Of a DNA stretch of 64,000 bases, positions 26,687 to 35,643 are shown one piece after another. Numbering within the stretch: position 1 is the stretch's first letter; every line of letters begins with the position of its first letter. Source of the DNA: Breoghania sp. (GTDB lineage: Bacteria; Pseudomonadota; Alphaproteobacteria; Rhizobiales; Stappiaceae); the NCBI RefSeq assembly GCF_963674635.1, contig NZ_OY771475.1, forward strand, positions 3,224,001 through 3,288,000, written 5' to 3'. The notes under the pieces were generated by a model. The model saw only the letters and a list, made by a program, of their open reading frames with translations, did not search any database and was not told the DNA's origin. The translations under genes and the position numbers were made by a program.

Positions 26687-26887
26687 CCCTTAACAAGGGG
26701 TTGATTCGCTCCCGTACCGATCCCGCCTCTTGGGGAAAACCCTCGGTCCTCATTTCGCTCCGTTCCTTTTGACCCGACCTCCACCTTGGGGTATGGAAAG
26801 GCAATCAATTCATCCCGACACTTTTGGATAACCGGTCCGCCAGGGCGCGCGGGCGTGGACGGCGTGAAGATTGGTGCTGCAAGAGCC

Positions 26888-28771
26888 ATGACGAATTTCG
26901 ACGTTATCGTAATCGGGGGCGGCCATGCCGGCTGTGAAGCCGCGGCCGCGGCTGCGCGCATGGGCGCCATGACCGCACTCCTGACCCACCGCCGGGATAC
27001 AATCGGCGTGATGTCCTGCAACCCCGCAATCGGCGGGCTGGGAAAGGGGCATCTTGTTCGGGAGATCGATGCGCTCGACGGCTTGATGGGCCGCGTGGCG
27101 GATGCCGCCGGTATCCAGTTTCGGATGCTCAACCGGCGCAAGGGCCCCGCTGTGCGCGGCCCGCGTGCGCAGGCAGACCGGAAGCTCTATCGCGAGGCCA
27201 TGCAGGCCGCGATTGAGGCCACCGCGAATCTCAGCGTGATCGAAGGCGAGGCGGACGATCTGGAGATCGTGGACGGGCGCGTCCAGGGCGTGATTACCAC
27301 GGACGGGCGTCGATTCGGATGCGGTTCGGTTGTCCTGACGACGGGCACCTTCCTGAAGGGTCTCATTCATATCGGCGACACACAGACCCCGGCGGGACGG
27401 GTGGGCGAGAAGCCCGCGATCGGTCTGTCCGATACGCTCGCGCGGGCGGGCTTTGAGCTGGGGCGTCTCAAGACGGGAACCCCGGCGCGTCTTGACGGGC
27501 GGACCATCGACTGGGCGCAGCTTGACGCGCAGCCCGGCGATGAGGATCCGGTGCCTTTCTCCACGCTGACTGAGGCGATTACCACGCCGCAAGTTCCGTG
27601 TTTCATCACGCGCACGACGCCGCAGACCCATGCGGTGATCCGGGAAAACGTGCATCGCTCGGCGATGTATTCCGGGAACATCAAGTCCACGGGCCCGCGC
27701 TATTGTCCTTCCATCGAAGACAAGATCATGCGGTTCGGGGACCGGGACGGGCATCAGATCTTTCTGGAGCCGGAGGGCCTCGACGACCCGACCATCTATC
27801 CGAATGGGATCTCGACCTCGCTGCCGGAGGACGTTCAGGAGAGCTTCCTGAAGACCATTCCGGGGCTTGAGGCTGTGCGGATCATCCGCCCGGGCTATGC
27901 CATCGAATATGATCATGTGGATCCGCGGGAGCTGACCCGGTCGCTTGAGACCAAGAAGATCACTGGTCTGTTTCTCGCGGGGCAGATCAACGGCACGACG
28001 GGTTATGAGGAAGCAGGCGCGCAGGGGCTTCTGGCGGGCGTGAATGCGGCCCTTCGGGTCGGGGGCGGGGATGAGGTGACCATCGGGCGCGCGGACGGCT
28101 ATATCGGCGTCATGGTGGACGATCTGGTCACGCGTGGTATCTCTGAGCCCTATCGCATGTTCACGTCGCGCGCGGAGTACCGGCTGACCCTTCGGGCAGA
28201 CAATGCCGATCAAAGGTTGACGCCGCTGGGGATTGCCTTCGGTTGCGTCGGCCAGGTGCGTCGAGTCGCTTTCGAAACGAAAACCGAGGCGCTGGAGCAG
28301 GCGCGAAAGATGGTGAGAGAGCTTTGTCTCTCCCCGGCGGAAGCGCGGCGGCATGGTCTTGAAATCAACCAGGATGGGATCCGGCGCACGGCCTTCGATC
28401 TTCTTTCCTACACCTCGATCGATCTGAAGCGGCTTGCGGCGATCTGGCCGGAGCTTGCGACCCTTGCGCCGGCGGTAGCGGAGCAGGTTGAAATCGATGC
28501 GACCTATTCGGTCTATCTCGACCGGCAGGAATCCGATATCGCCGCGCTCAGGCGGGAGGAGGGGCTCGCCATTCCCGATGGGTTCGATTATGGGCTTCTC
28601 GCCGGGCTCTCCAACGAGCTTCGGCACAAGCTGGAAACGGTGCGGCCGGAAACGCTTGCGCAGGCCGGGCGGATCGATGGGATCACGCCGGCGGCGCTGA
28701 CGCTCATTCTGGCGCATATCAAGCGCGATGGCGCGGCTAGGAAAACGGGGACACGCGGTGCAGCAGCCTGA
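26888..28771 (+). CDS. mnmG: tRNA uridine-5-carboxymethylaminomethyl modification enzyme MnmG
   Basis: FAD-dependent partner of MnmE. The ATG at 26888 gives 627 residues; the frame is open from TTG 26786 without family sequence. The FAD-binding motif is VIVIGGGHAGCEAA at the N-terminus, followed by MSCNPAIGGLGKGHLVREID and, in the middle, GLFLAGQINGTTGYEEAGAQ. The C-terminal helical domain is complete. Its 3' end overlaps the earliest possible start of rsmG. Confidence 0.97.
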   Translation: MTNFDVIVIGGGHAGCEAAAAAARMGAMTALLTHRRDTIGVMSCNPAIGGLGKGHLVREIDALDGLMGRVADAAGIQFRMLNRRKGPAVRGPRAQADRKLYREAMQAAIEATANLSVIEGEADDLEIVDGRVQGVITTDGRRFGCGSVVLTTGTFLKGLIHIGDTQTPAGRVGEKPAIGLSDTLARAGFELGRLKTGTPARLDGRTIDWAQLDAQPGDEDPVPFSTLTEAITTPQVPCFITRTTPQTHAVIRENVHRSAMYSGNIKSTGPRYCPSIEDKIMRFGDRDGHQIFLEPEGLDDPTIYPNGISTSLPEDVQESFLKTIPGLEAVRIIRPGYAIEYDHVDPRELTRSLETKKITGLFLAGQINGTTGYEEAGAQGLLAGVNAALRVGGGDEVTIGRADGYIGVMVDDLVTRGISEPYRMFTSRAEYRLTLRADNADQRLTPLGIAFGCVGQVRRVAFETKTEALEQARKMVRELCLSPAEARRHGLEINQDGIRRTAFDLLSYTSIDLKRLAAIWPELATLAPAVAEQVEIDATYSVYLDRQESDIAALRREEGLAIPDGFDYGLLAGLSNELRHKLETVRPETLAQAGRIDGITPAALTLILAHIKRDGAARKTGTRGAAA

Positions 28772-28775
28772 GGCG

Positions 28776-29420
28776 ATGAATGACGGCCCGGAGGTCTTGG
28801 ATCACTATTTCTCTGTTTCACGTGAAACGCGCGAACGCCTGATCGCCTATGTGGGGCTCTTGCGGCGCTGGCAGAAGGCGCAGAATCTCGTGGCGCCCTC
28901 GACGCTGTCCCAGGTCTGGCTTCGTCATGTGGTCGACAGCGCGCAAATTCACAGCCTTTCCCCGGATATCCACCACTGGATCGATTTCGGATCGGGTGCG
29001 GGGTTTCCGGGCCTGGTGACGGCGATCCTTCTTGCGGAAACGCCGGGCGCTATGGTTCATCTGGTGGAAAGCAACCAGCGCAAGGGGGCGTTTTTGCGCA
29101 CGGTCATCCGCGAAACGGCGATCCCGGCAAAGGTTCATGCGGTTCGAATCGAAGCCGTTACGGAGCAGTGGGACGAGGAGACAGACGGGCATATCGAAGG
29201 GGTTTCGGCCCGCGCGCTCGCCAGCCTCGACCTGCTTTGCGGCTATGCGCAACCTTTCGTGGCCAAGGGCGCCCGGGCCTTTTTCCACAAAGGGCGGGAA
29301 TCCGCGTCTGAGATCGCTAAAGCGTCTCACACCTGGGACCTGGATCTGGTAGAACATAAAAGTCTCATCGATCCGCAGAGCGTTGTCCTCGAAGTCGGAC
29401 GTATCGACCCCTTAACCTAA
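28776..29420 (+). CDS. rsmG: 16S rRNA (guanine-N7)-methyltransferase
   Basis: Methylates G527 of 16S rRNA. The start at 28776 after GAGG gives 214 residues; GTG 28758, overlapping the mnmG stop, is an alternative. The SAM-binding motif is DFGSGAGFPGLV, and the next motif is VESNQRKGAFLR. The codons for SVSRET contain a parS site, so this stretch is constrained both as protein and as a ParB site. Confidence 0.94.
   Translation: MNDGPEVLDHYFSVSRETRERLIAYVGLLRRWQKAQNLVAPSTLSQVWLRHVVDSAQIHSLSPDIHHWIDFGSGAGFPGLVTAILLAETPGAMVHLVESNQRKGAFLRTVIRETAIPAKVHAVRIEAVTEQWDEETDGHIEGVSARALASLDLLCGYAQPFVAKGARAFFHKGRESASEIAKASHTWDLDLVEHKSLIDPQSVVLEVGRIDPLT
28814..28829. promoter_or_regulatory. parS site inside rsmG
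   Basis: TGTTTCACGTGAAACG, 15 of 16 matches to parS, within the coding sequence for residues SVSRET. Confidence 0.85.
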
Positions 29421-29448
29421 TGGATATTGAAGCGAGGGTGTTTTTCGC

Positions 29449-30267
29449 ATGAGCGTGCTTCCTAAGTCTCCGCGTGTGCTCTCGCTCGCAAACCAGAAGG
29501 GCGGGGTCGGCAAGACGACAACCGCAATCAATCTCGGAACGGCCCTGGCGGCCATTGGCGAGCGCGTGCTGGTCATCGATCTCGATCCGCAGGGCAATGC
29601 GTCGACAGGGCTGGGCATTGACAGGTCCCAGCGTGAAATCTCGACCTATGAGGTGCTCTATGGCGATGCCACGCTGAAGGAAGCGATCCACGAGACAGCC
29701 GTGCCGCGGCTGTGGGTTGCGCCCTCGACGATGGATCTTCTTGGTCTGGAGCTTGAGATCGCGGACACCAAGGATCGCGCGTTCCGGCTGCGCAACGCCA
29801 TTGCCGACTATGTTGCCGACAACGAGCGCCGGGATTTCAGCTATATCCTTGTCGATTGCCCGCCGTCGCTCAATCTTCTCACGATCAATGCGCTCAGCGC
29901 CTCCCATTCCATTCTGGTGCCCTTGCAGTGCGAGTTCTTCGCGCTGGAAGGTCTGAGCCAGCTTCTGGGAACGGTGGAGCAGGTCAAGCATGCGCTGAAT
30001 GCCGAGCTGACCATCCATGGCATCGTTCTGACCATGTATGACAGCCGGAACAATCTGTCGGCGCAGGTTGTGGCCGATGTGCGCGAAACCATGGGCGAGG
30101 CGGTTTATGAGACCGTCATTCCGCGCAATGTGCGCGTGTCTGAAGCGCCGTCTTACGGCAAGCCGGTTTTGCTTTATGATTTGAAGTGCCCCGGCAGCCA
30201 GGCCTATTTGCGGCTCGCATCGGAGATCATCCAGCGCGAGCGCAAGATCCGGAAGGCTGCTGCCTGA
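29449..30267 (+). CDS. parA: Chromosome partitioning ATPase ParA (Soj)
   Basis: Deviant Walker ATPase that moves ParB-parS complexes over the nucleoid. It is 272 residues long from ATG 29449. The deviant Walker A is KGGVGKTTT (17-25), with DLDPQGNASTGLG and YILVDCPPSL following. The short N-terminus, without a DNA-binding domain, marks a chromosomal ParA. parB follows after 150 bases. Confidence 0.96.
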   Translation: MSVLPKSPRVLSLANQKGGVGKTTTAINLGTALAAIGERVLVIDLDPQGNASTGLGIDRSQREISTYEVLYGDATLKEAIHETAVPRLWVAPSTMDLLGLELEIADTKDRAFRLRNAIADYVADNERRDFSYILVDCPPSLNLLTINALSASHSILVPLQCEFFALEGLSQLLGTVEQVKHALNAELTIHGIVLTMYDSRNNLSAQVVADVRETMGEAVYETVIPRNVRVSEAPSYGKPVLLYDLKCPGSQAYLRLASEIIQRERKIRKAAA

Positions 30268-30417
30268 GGACTTTGAACGTCTTTTCCGGGCACGACGCGG
30301 GTAAGCGCGTGTCCCACCGCTCCGATTCGGGTCCGAATTGAAAGCGGCAAAACAAAATGTCAGCATTAGAAGACAGCCGCGCACTCATGCGGCGTCGAGG
30401 GAAGCGGGAACAAGGCC

Positions 30418-31350
30418 ATGGCCGACGAAGCCGGTGGTACACGGAACAAGAGACTCGGTCGCGGACTGGCGGCATTGATCGGCGATGTGAGCACGGAAGC
30501 CCCCGCCAGCAACGATAAGGGCGAGGCTGGAGACAGTGCTCACATCCGCAGTGGCATTCGTCAGATTCCGATCGAGAATATCCGGCCCAACCCGCGGAAC
30601 CCGCGCAAGACCTTCCGCGAAGACGATCTCAGCGACCTGATTGAGTCCATCCGCGAGAAGGGGGTTGTTCAGCCGATCCTGGTCCGGCCTTCGGCCGCGA
30701 CAAAGGGAACGTTTGAGCTGATCGCCGGTGAGCGGCGCTGGCGGGCCGCCCAGAAGGCGGGGTTGCACGAGATGCCGTCGGTCGTGCGCGAGGTGACGGA
30801 TCAGGAAGCCCTTGAGCTTGCGATCATCGAGAACGTGCAGCGCGCCGATCTCAACCCGATCGAAGAGGCGCTGGGCTACGACCAGCTCGTTGCGGAATTC
30901 AATTACAGTCAGGCGGCGCTGGCCAAGGTGATCGGCAAGAGCCGGTCGCATGTGGCCAATACCATGCGGCTTCTGAAGCTGCCCAATGCGGTGAAGGACT
31001 ATCTGGCCGAAGGTCTGCTCACGGCCGGTCATGCGCGTGCGCTGATCACCGTCGACGATCCGGCGGCGCTTGCCGAGATCATCGTGGAGAAGGGCCTCAG
31101 CGTTCGCGATGCGGAGAAGCTGGCGCAGGATCCGGAGGCCCTCAAGAAGGCCAAGGGGGCCGCTACACCCAAGGAGAAAGCGCCGAAGCCCGCCGACACG
31201 GTGGCGCTGGAGCGGCGGCTTTCCGACGGGCTTGGGCTGGCGGTTGCCATCAATCACAAGCCCAATGCGGATTCCGGCGAACTGAAGATCAAATACAAGT
31301 CGCTGGAACAGCTCGATCAGGTCTGCCGCTTGCTTGGAATCAGTAACTGA
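30418..31350 (+). CDS. parB: Chromosome partitioning protein ParB (Spo0J)
   Basis: CTP-dependent clamp that loads at parS and spreads. The 310 residues carry the N-terminal ParA-stimulating LGRGLAAL (13-20), the CTP-binding motif GERRWRA (104-110), and the parS-reading helix-turn-helix at about 163-186 (YSQAALAKVIGKSRSHVANT). The C-terminal dimerisation segment ends LEQLDQVCRLLG. Four candidate target sites lie 2-8 kb upstream. Confidence 0.96.
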   Translation: MADEAGGTRNKRLGRGLAALIGDVSTEAPASNDKGEAGDSAHIRSGIRQIPIENIRPNPRNPRKTFREDDLSDLIESIREKGVVQPILVRPSAATKGTFELIAGERRWRAAQKAGLHEMPSVVREVTDQEALELAIIENVQRADLNPIEEALGYDQLVAEFNYSQAALAKVIGKSRSHVANTMRLLKLPNAVKDYLAEGLLTAGHARALITVDDPAALAEIIVEKGLSVRDAEKLAQDPEALKKAKGAATPKEKAPKPADTVALERRLSDGLGLAVAINHKPNADSGELKIKYKSLEQLDQVCRLLGISN

Positions 31351-31373
31351 TTGAATTTATTGAATGATAAGGC

Positions 31374-31415
31374 AAAAAAAAGCCCGGCGCGGGGATGCTC
31401 GCGCCGGGCTTTTTC
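31374..31415. terminator. Terminator after parB
   Basis: An 11-bp stem AGCCCGGCGCG / CGCGCCGGGCT (31381-31391 and 31400-31410), with an A run before and a T run after, so it can act for parB and the convergent oxidoreductase gene. Confidence 0.9.
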
Positions 31416-31436
31416 TTTTTGCGTCCTGTCGTGCGA

Positions 31437-32018
31437 TCAGAACCGAGCGATGGCTTGCTCGACCTTTTTCAAGAAGGCGGCGCGCTGGGCATCGGTTGCG
31501 TTGTTCATGTCGTAAAGCGCGTGATACTCGACCGGCGCGAACGGCTTGATCACGGCGCGCAACATGCGCTTGACGCTCTTGCGTGGCGGATCGCCCACGA
31601 GGAAGGCACGGATCCGCGAGCCGCCATAATGGGTGACGGCGACCATCTTCTTGATGTTGTGGAGGCTCGGGATGACATTCCCGTCCCGCATCTTGAAGGA
31701 GACACCGGGGAGGAAAACCCGGTCGAGGAAGCCTTTCAGCATGGCCGGGAAGCCGAAGTTCCATACCGGGTAGCACAGCACAAGCGCATCCGCCGCTTCC
31801 AGGCGTTCCACATAGGAAGCGACATTGGCCTGGTTGATGTCGGTATCGTGATAGTCGAGCCGCTCCTGACGCGTCAGGGCCGGTTCGAACCCCTCCGCAT
31901 AGAGATCGCAGTCATCGACATCATGTCCTGCGTTCTTCAGGGTCCTGACGATCACCTCGTGCAGGGAAGCGTTGAAGCTCGTTTCGACGGGGTGGGAATA
32001 AAGAACGAGAATGCGCAC
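31437..32018 (-). CDS. NAD(P)H-dependent flavodoxin-like oxidoreductase
   Basis: The 193 residues belong to the flavodoxin-fold NAD(P)H dehydrogenase (quinone) / KefF-like group. The FMN phosphate loop is YSHPVETSFNASL at the N-terminus, and CYPVWNFGFPAMLKGFLDRV is the family core segment. It likely reduces a quinone or another electron acceptor. It is the last gene of a - strand series with the FAD oxidase 7 bases upstream, so it may supply or take electrons for that enzyme. Confidence 0.85.
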   Translation of the reverse strand: MRILVLYSHPVETSFNASLHEVIVRTLKNAGHDVDDCDLYAEGFEPALTRQERLDYHDTDINQANVASYVERLEAADALVLCYPVWNFGFPAMLKGFLDRVFLPGVSFKMRDGNVIPSLHNIKKMVAVTHYGGSRIRAFLVGDPPRKSVKRMLRAVIKPFAPVEYHALYDMNNATDAQRAAFLKKVEQAIARF

Positions 32019-32025
32019 GTAAGTT

Positions 32026-33432
32026 CTACCTCAAGCCATGGAACAGGAAGGGGCCGTCTGCGGTGACGTCGAAATCGGGGTCGTCCCAGGCAATCATCTT
32101 GCCGGGGTTGAGGAGGCCCTTGGGGTCGGCTTCGCGCTTGAAGGCGAGCTGGGCTTCATCCGTCTGCTTCATGCCGCCTTCTTCCAGCGTGTAGCGGTGC
32201 GGATTGAAGATCGGACAGCCTGCGTCCTCATGCAGACGCATGATCTCTTCCAGCCGCTCTTCGGAGCTGTAGCGCACGACGGGCAGGCCGAAACAGGTGA
32301 CGTTTCCGTCGAAACGCACGAATTCAAGGTGTCCGGGAACCTCATCGCCGAAGAGCTTGGCAATCGTCTCCACCTTCGCGATCTGGTCGGGATAGGGGTA
32401 GAGCACCTGGAGATAGGTGATGGTGTTGTCGACGCGCAGGCCGCGCAGGGTGGTGTGGTTCCAGGAAAGCTCGAAGACGGGCGGCAGGCCTTTTCGTTCC
32501 TCCGGCGTGGCGGTGTCGGAGCGGAACAGGATCGGGGCTTTGCGGTGTTCGGTAAAGGCGACCAGCGCCGGCATGGCGAAGGGCGCCACCATCATCACGC
32601 AGACCGATTGGTCGGGCTTGATATAGGAGCGGTAGCGCAGAAAATAGTCGTGTGGAATCGGAGCCGAAATGACGCCCAGCTCCTTAAGAAGGATGCCATC
32701 CTGCTGGCCCAGCGCATCGGCAAACCTTGCGCCGTCCACGAAATCATCGAAGCCGACAATCACGTCCACCCAGTCATAGGCGGCGGTCAGGGGCATCTCC
32801 ACCTCGGTGATGACGCCATTGGTGCCATAGGCATGGACGACCTTGGGAAGATCGGCGCCGGTCAGGTCGAGAATGCGCGGCTCCTCTTCCATCGTGATGA
32901 CGCGCACGCGGATGACATTGCCGAGATCGCGCAAGCCCCCCCATCGGATGGAGCCGATGCCGCCGGACCCGCCCGCAATGAAGCCGCCGATGGTGGCGGT
33001 GCGGTAGGTGGAGGGGTGGAGCCGCAGCTCCTGACCCGTCTTTCGGGTCTCTTCGTCGATCGCGGAAATGAGCGCACCGGGTTCGCAGACCACGCGGCCG
33101 GGGCCTATTTCCTTGATCTTGTTGAATTCCGCCAGGTTGAGCACGACGCCGCCCGCAAGCGGCATGGCCTGGCCGTAATTGCCGGTGCCCGCACCGCGCA
33201 CCGTGACGGGGACGTCATGGGCATAGCAGGCCTTCAGGACCCGGATGATCTCTTCCTCGCTCGTCGGTGTCACGACAACATCGCCGGTGACCTGTTCGAG
33301 CTGCTTCTTGAGCACCGGCGAATACCAGAAGAAGTCGCGGCTCTTCTGCTTGACGATGGCGGGGTTGTCTTCGATGGCGAGGCCGTTGAGGGCCTCCAGG
33401 ACCGATTTCAGATCAGGCTGCGTGGCGGTCAT
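32026..33432 (-). CDS. FAD-linked oxidase of the GlcD / FAD_binding_4 family
   Basis: A flavoprotein oxidase or dehydrogenase of 468 residues. The PCMH-type FAD domain is seen in VPVTVRGAGTGNYGQAMPL and in TIGGFIAGGSGGIGSIRWGG. The C-terminal part ends DPKGLLNPGKMI, as in D-lactate/glycolate dehydrogenases. No iron-sulfur subunit gene is adjacent. Its start overlaps the amidohydrolase stop by four bases (33429-33432), so they are coupled. Context suggests a substrate from nucleobase or heterocycle breakdown, which is an inference only. Confidence 0.85.
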   Translation of the reverse strand: MTATQPDLKSVLEALNGLAIEDNPAIVKQKSRDFFWYSPVLKKQLEQVTGDVVVTPTSEEEIIRVLKACYAHDVPVTVRGAGTGNYGQAMPLAGGVVLNLAEFNKIKEIGPGRVVCEPGALISAIDEETRKTGQELRLHPSTYRTATIGGFIAGGSGGIGSIRWGGLRDLGNVIRVRVITMEEEPRILDLTGADLPKVVHAYGTNGVITEVEMPLTAAYDWVDVIVGFDDFVDGARFADALGQQDGILLKELGVISAPIPHDYFLRYRSYIKPDQSVCVMMVAPFAMPALVAFTEHRKAPILFRSDTATPEERKGLPPVFELSWNHTTLRGLRVDNTITYLQVLYPYPDQIAKVETIAKLFGDEVPGHLEFVRFDGNVTCFGLPVVRYSSEERLEEIMRLHEDAGCPIFNPHRYTLEEGGMKQTDEAQLAFKREADPKGLLNPGKMIAWDDPDFDVTADGPFLFHGLR

Positions 33433-34763
33433 GATGCACCTCCCATGAGAGCGTCGAGCTCGCGGTAATCCGGCAGGACCCGCTCCATTCTCTTACCGTA
33501 GCGGAAAACTTCCCTCGGTGCGCCGGGGCGCGCCATGACCTCAAACAAATCTCTCCCGCCAAAGGCGATGAAATCCGCCGTGCCACCGACCCTGAGCCGT
33601 CCATGCTCGGGGTGCCTGAGGATATCCGCCGGGGTGGTGGTGACGGTGCGGATCCAGTCGGATGTCGGGTGATCGAAATGGGCGATGCGGTTGGCTTGGG
33701 TAAAGACCTCCACAAGATCGAGATCGCCGTAGGCATAGAAGGGATCGCGGGTGTTGTCGGAGGCGACCATCACCGGGACGCCTGCCTGTTTCAGCTCGTG
33801 CAGCAGCGTGATCCCGCGCCAGCGCGGGGTCCCCGGTGTGGGGCCGGGGGTGATCCGTCCCTGCAGATACATGTTGCACATGGGAAGGGAAACGACGGCG
33901 ATACCGGCTCTCGCAACGAGGTCGATGGTGCGCTTTGCCTCATCGTCGTCCTGACAGGCGAGCGAACAGCAATGGCCACACAGGATCTTGCCGGAAAACC
34001 CGTTGCGAAGGGCGGCCTCAGCGATGTGCGCCAGCGTTCTTGCTTGCGGATCGGAGGTCTCGTCGACGTGGAAGTCGAGATCGAGGCCGCGGGTTTCGGC
34101 CGCCTTGAAGATCGCATCGAGATGTTCGTCGAGCCGCGCGATCATGTAGGTGACAGCCCCCAACACGCCACCCGCTTCCTTCACGCGATCGGCGATTTTC
34201 TCCAGAAAGCCGTCATCCGCATCGAGCCGGTCGATGCCGAACAAGCAGGCGCCATGGAGCGATATCCGATCCGACCAGTCCTGCATCACCTCGCGCAGCA
34301 CCGGCCAGGAAATCTCGTCCTGCGGGGGCAGGCTGTCGATATGGGTACGGATCAGGGACGTGCCATGCGCATAGGCGCAGCGCAGCGCGAAATCCATCCG
34401 GGCGCGCACGTCTTCCGCCGTCCAGTTGGCGATCCGGTCCTCGCCAACGGATTTCAGCGCGCTCTCGAACGTTCCGTCCGCGTTGCTGTGGCGCGGCCAG
34501 ATATGGCCCTTGTCGAGATGGGTGTGGCAATCGACAAGGGTGGGCAGGATCAGGCCGTCATCCAGATCGACAGTGAGGGGGGACGGGGCAGCGGTTCCGG
34601 CGGGAGCGATCTGGGCGATGGACTTGCCATCGATGCGCATGTCGACCTTCACAAGATCCGTCCCGGCGGTTTCCAGCTCGGCACCTTCCAGAAGGACGGC
34701 GGGGACGGTGGCATTGGTCAGCAGATAGCTCGCAGCGCCGGTCAGGGCAGCGAAGTCGGTCAC
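33429..34763 (-). CDS. Amidohydrolase of the cytosine deaminase family
   Basis: A metal-dependent deaminase of 444 residues, similar to CodA-type cytosine deaminases. The chosen start is GTG 34763, one base after the permease stop, so translation is coupled. Predicted metal and catalytic residues are HTHLD (80-84), His232 and Glu235 (FHVDE), His264 (GHCC) and Asp336 (ASDNTRDP). LQGRITPG and WRGITLLHEL also resemble CodA. The substrate could be cytosine, another pyrimidine or a related cyclic amidine. The frame is open to 34847 without family similarity. Confidence 0.85.
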   Translation of the reverse strand: MTDFAALTGAASYLLTNATVPAVLLEGAELETAGTDLVKVDMRIDGKSIAQIAPAGTAAPSPLTVDLDDGLILPTLVDCHTHLDKGHIWPRHSNADGTFESALKSVGEDRIANWTAEDVRARMDFALRCAYAHGTSLIRTHIDSLPPQDEISWPVLREVMQDWSDRISLHGACLFGIDRLDADDGFLEKIADRVKEAGGVLGAVTYMIARLDEHLDAIFKAAETRGLDLDFHVDETSDPQARTLAHIAEAALRNGFSGKILCGHCCSLACQDDDEAKRTIDLVARAGIAVVSLPMCNMYLQGRITPGPTPGTPRWRGITLLHELKQAGVPVMVASDNTRDPFYAYGDLDLVEVFTQANRIAHFDHPTSDWIRTVTTTPADILRHPEHGRLRVGGTADFIAFGGRDLFEVMARPGAPREVFRYGKRMERVLPDYRELDALMGGAS

Positions 34764-34764
34764 G

Positions 34765-35643
34765 TCAGTTTTCCCTCTTGAGCGCACTTTCGTGCCACTT
34801 GCGCAGGAGCAGGTGGGAAATCGCGTTGGTCGTGAAGAAGATGGCAACGCCGGTCAGCGACAGCAGGAAGAGCGCGGCGAAGAGGCGGGGGATGTTGAGG
34901 CGGAACTGGGATTCCAGCAGCCGGAAGGCGAGGCCCGAGCCCGCACCGGCTGACCCGGCGGCGAATTCGGCAACGACGGCGGCAATGAGCGCCAGGCCAC
35001 CGGCGATCTTGAGACCGGCCAGGAAGTAGGGCAGGGCATTCGGCATCTTCAGATACATGAGCGTCTGCCAGCGGCTGGCGCCGTAAAGCTCGAAGAGATT
35101 CAGAAGGTTATGGTCCGTCGACTTCAACCCTTGCGTCGTGTTGGACAGGATCGGGAAGAAGGCGACGATCCAGGCGCAGATGAGAAGGGCGGCCTGCGTG
35201 GTGGGCGCGTAGATCAGGATCAGCGGCGCGATGGCGACGATCGGGGTCACCTGAAGCACGACGGCGTAAGGATAAAGCGCCATTTCCGCAAAGCGCGACT
35301 GGGACATCAGGATCGCCAGCGCGACGCCGCCAACGAGTGCGATGGCAAGGGCTGTGAAGGTGATCTTGAGCGTGACCAGAAGGGCGGGGGCGAGGATTGG
35401 CCAGTCGGTATAGAGAGCCTGCGCCACCCGCATCGGGCTCGGCAGAATGTAGTGGGGCACGTCATAGGCCCAGACATAGAGCGCCCAGACTGCGATCAGC
35501 AGCGCCAACATCGTGATGGGAATGCCGATACGCCAGAGGGGCGAAGCATGCCACAGCGTGTCAGGCGCTTTGTGTTTCGCTGCCTTGGCGTTGGCTTGTG
35601 TGCGGGCGTTCGGCATCGTCGTTTCCAATGTGGCCATGCTCAT
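34765..35643 (-). CDS. ABC transporter permease (SsuC/TauC/ThiX type)
   Basis: Inner-membrane permease of an importer, 292 residues with about six hydrophobic segments. The first follows a long hydrophilic N-terminus of about 36 residues. The EAA-like cytoplasmic loop that contacts the ATPase is LFELYGASRWQTLMYLKMP. ATG 35637 is an alternative start. It overlaps the ATPase gene stop by four bases (35640-35643) and couples into the deaminase. Confidence 0.9.
   Translation of the reverse strand: MSMATLETTMPNARTQANAKAAKHKAPDTLWHASPLWRIGIPITMLALLIAVWALYVWAYDVPHYILPSPMRVAQALYTDWPILAPALLVTLKITFTALAIALVGGVALAILMSQSRFAEMALYPYAVVLQVTPIVAIAPLILIYAPTTQAALLICAWIVAFFPILSNTTQGLKSTDHNLLNLFELYGASRWQTLMYLKMPNALPYFLAGLKIAGGLALIAAVVAEFAAGSAGAGSGLAFRLLESQFRLNIPRLFAALFLLSLTGVAIFFTTNAISHLLLRKWHESALKREN

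Noticed and set aside
26690..26704. TTAA-N7-TTGA resembling a CtrA box near parS
   Set aside because: One mismatch in a half-site and no second site nearby; chance occurrence cannot be excluded.
26810..28717. 635-codon open frame on the - strand opposite mnmG
   Set aside because: High-GC third positions keep the antisense frame open. The product is rich in Arg/Pro/His with no domain, and mnmG on the + strand is unambiguous.
32038..34781. Two long + strand open frames opposite the FAD oxidase and deaminase genes
   Set aside because: Both are antisense shadows without domains; the - strand genes are coupled and show family motifs.
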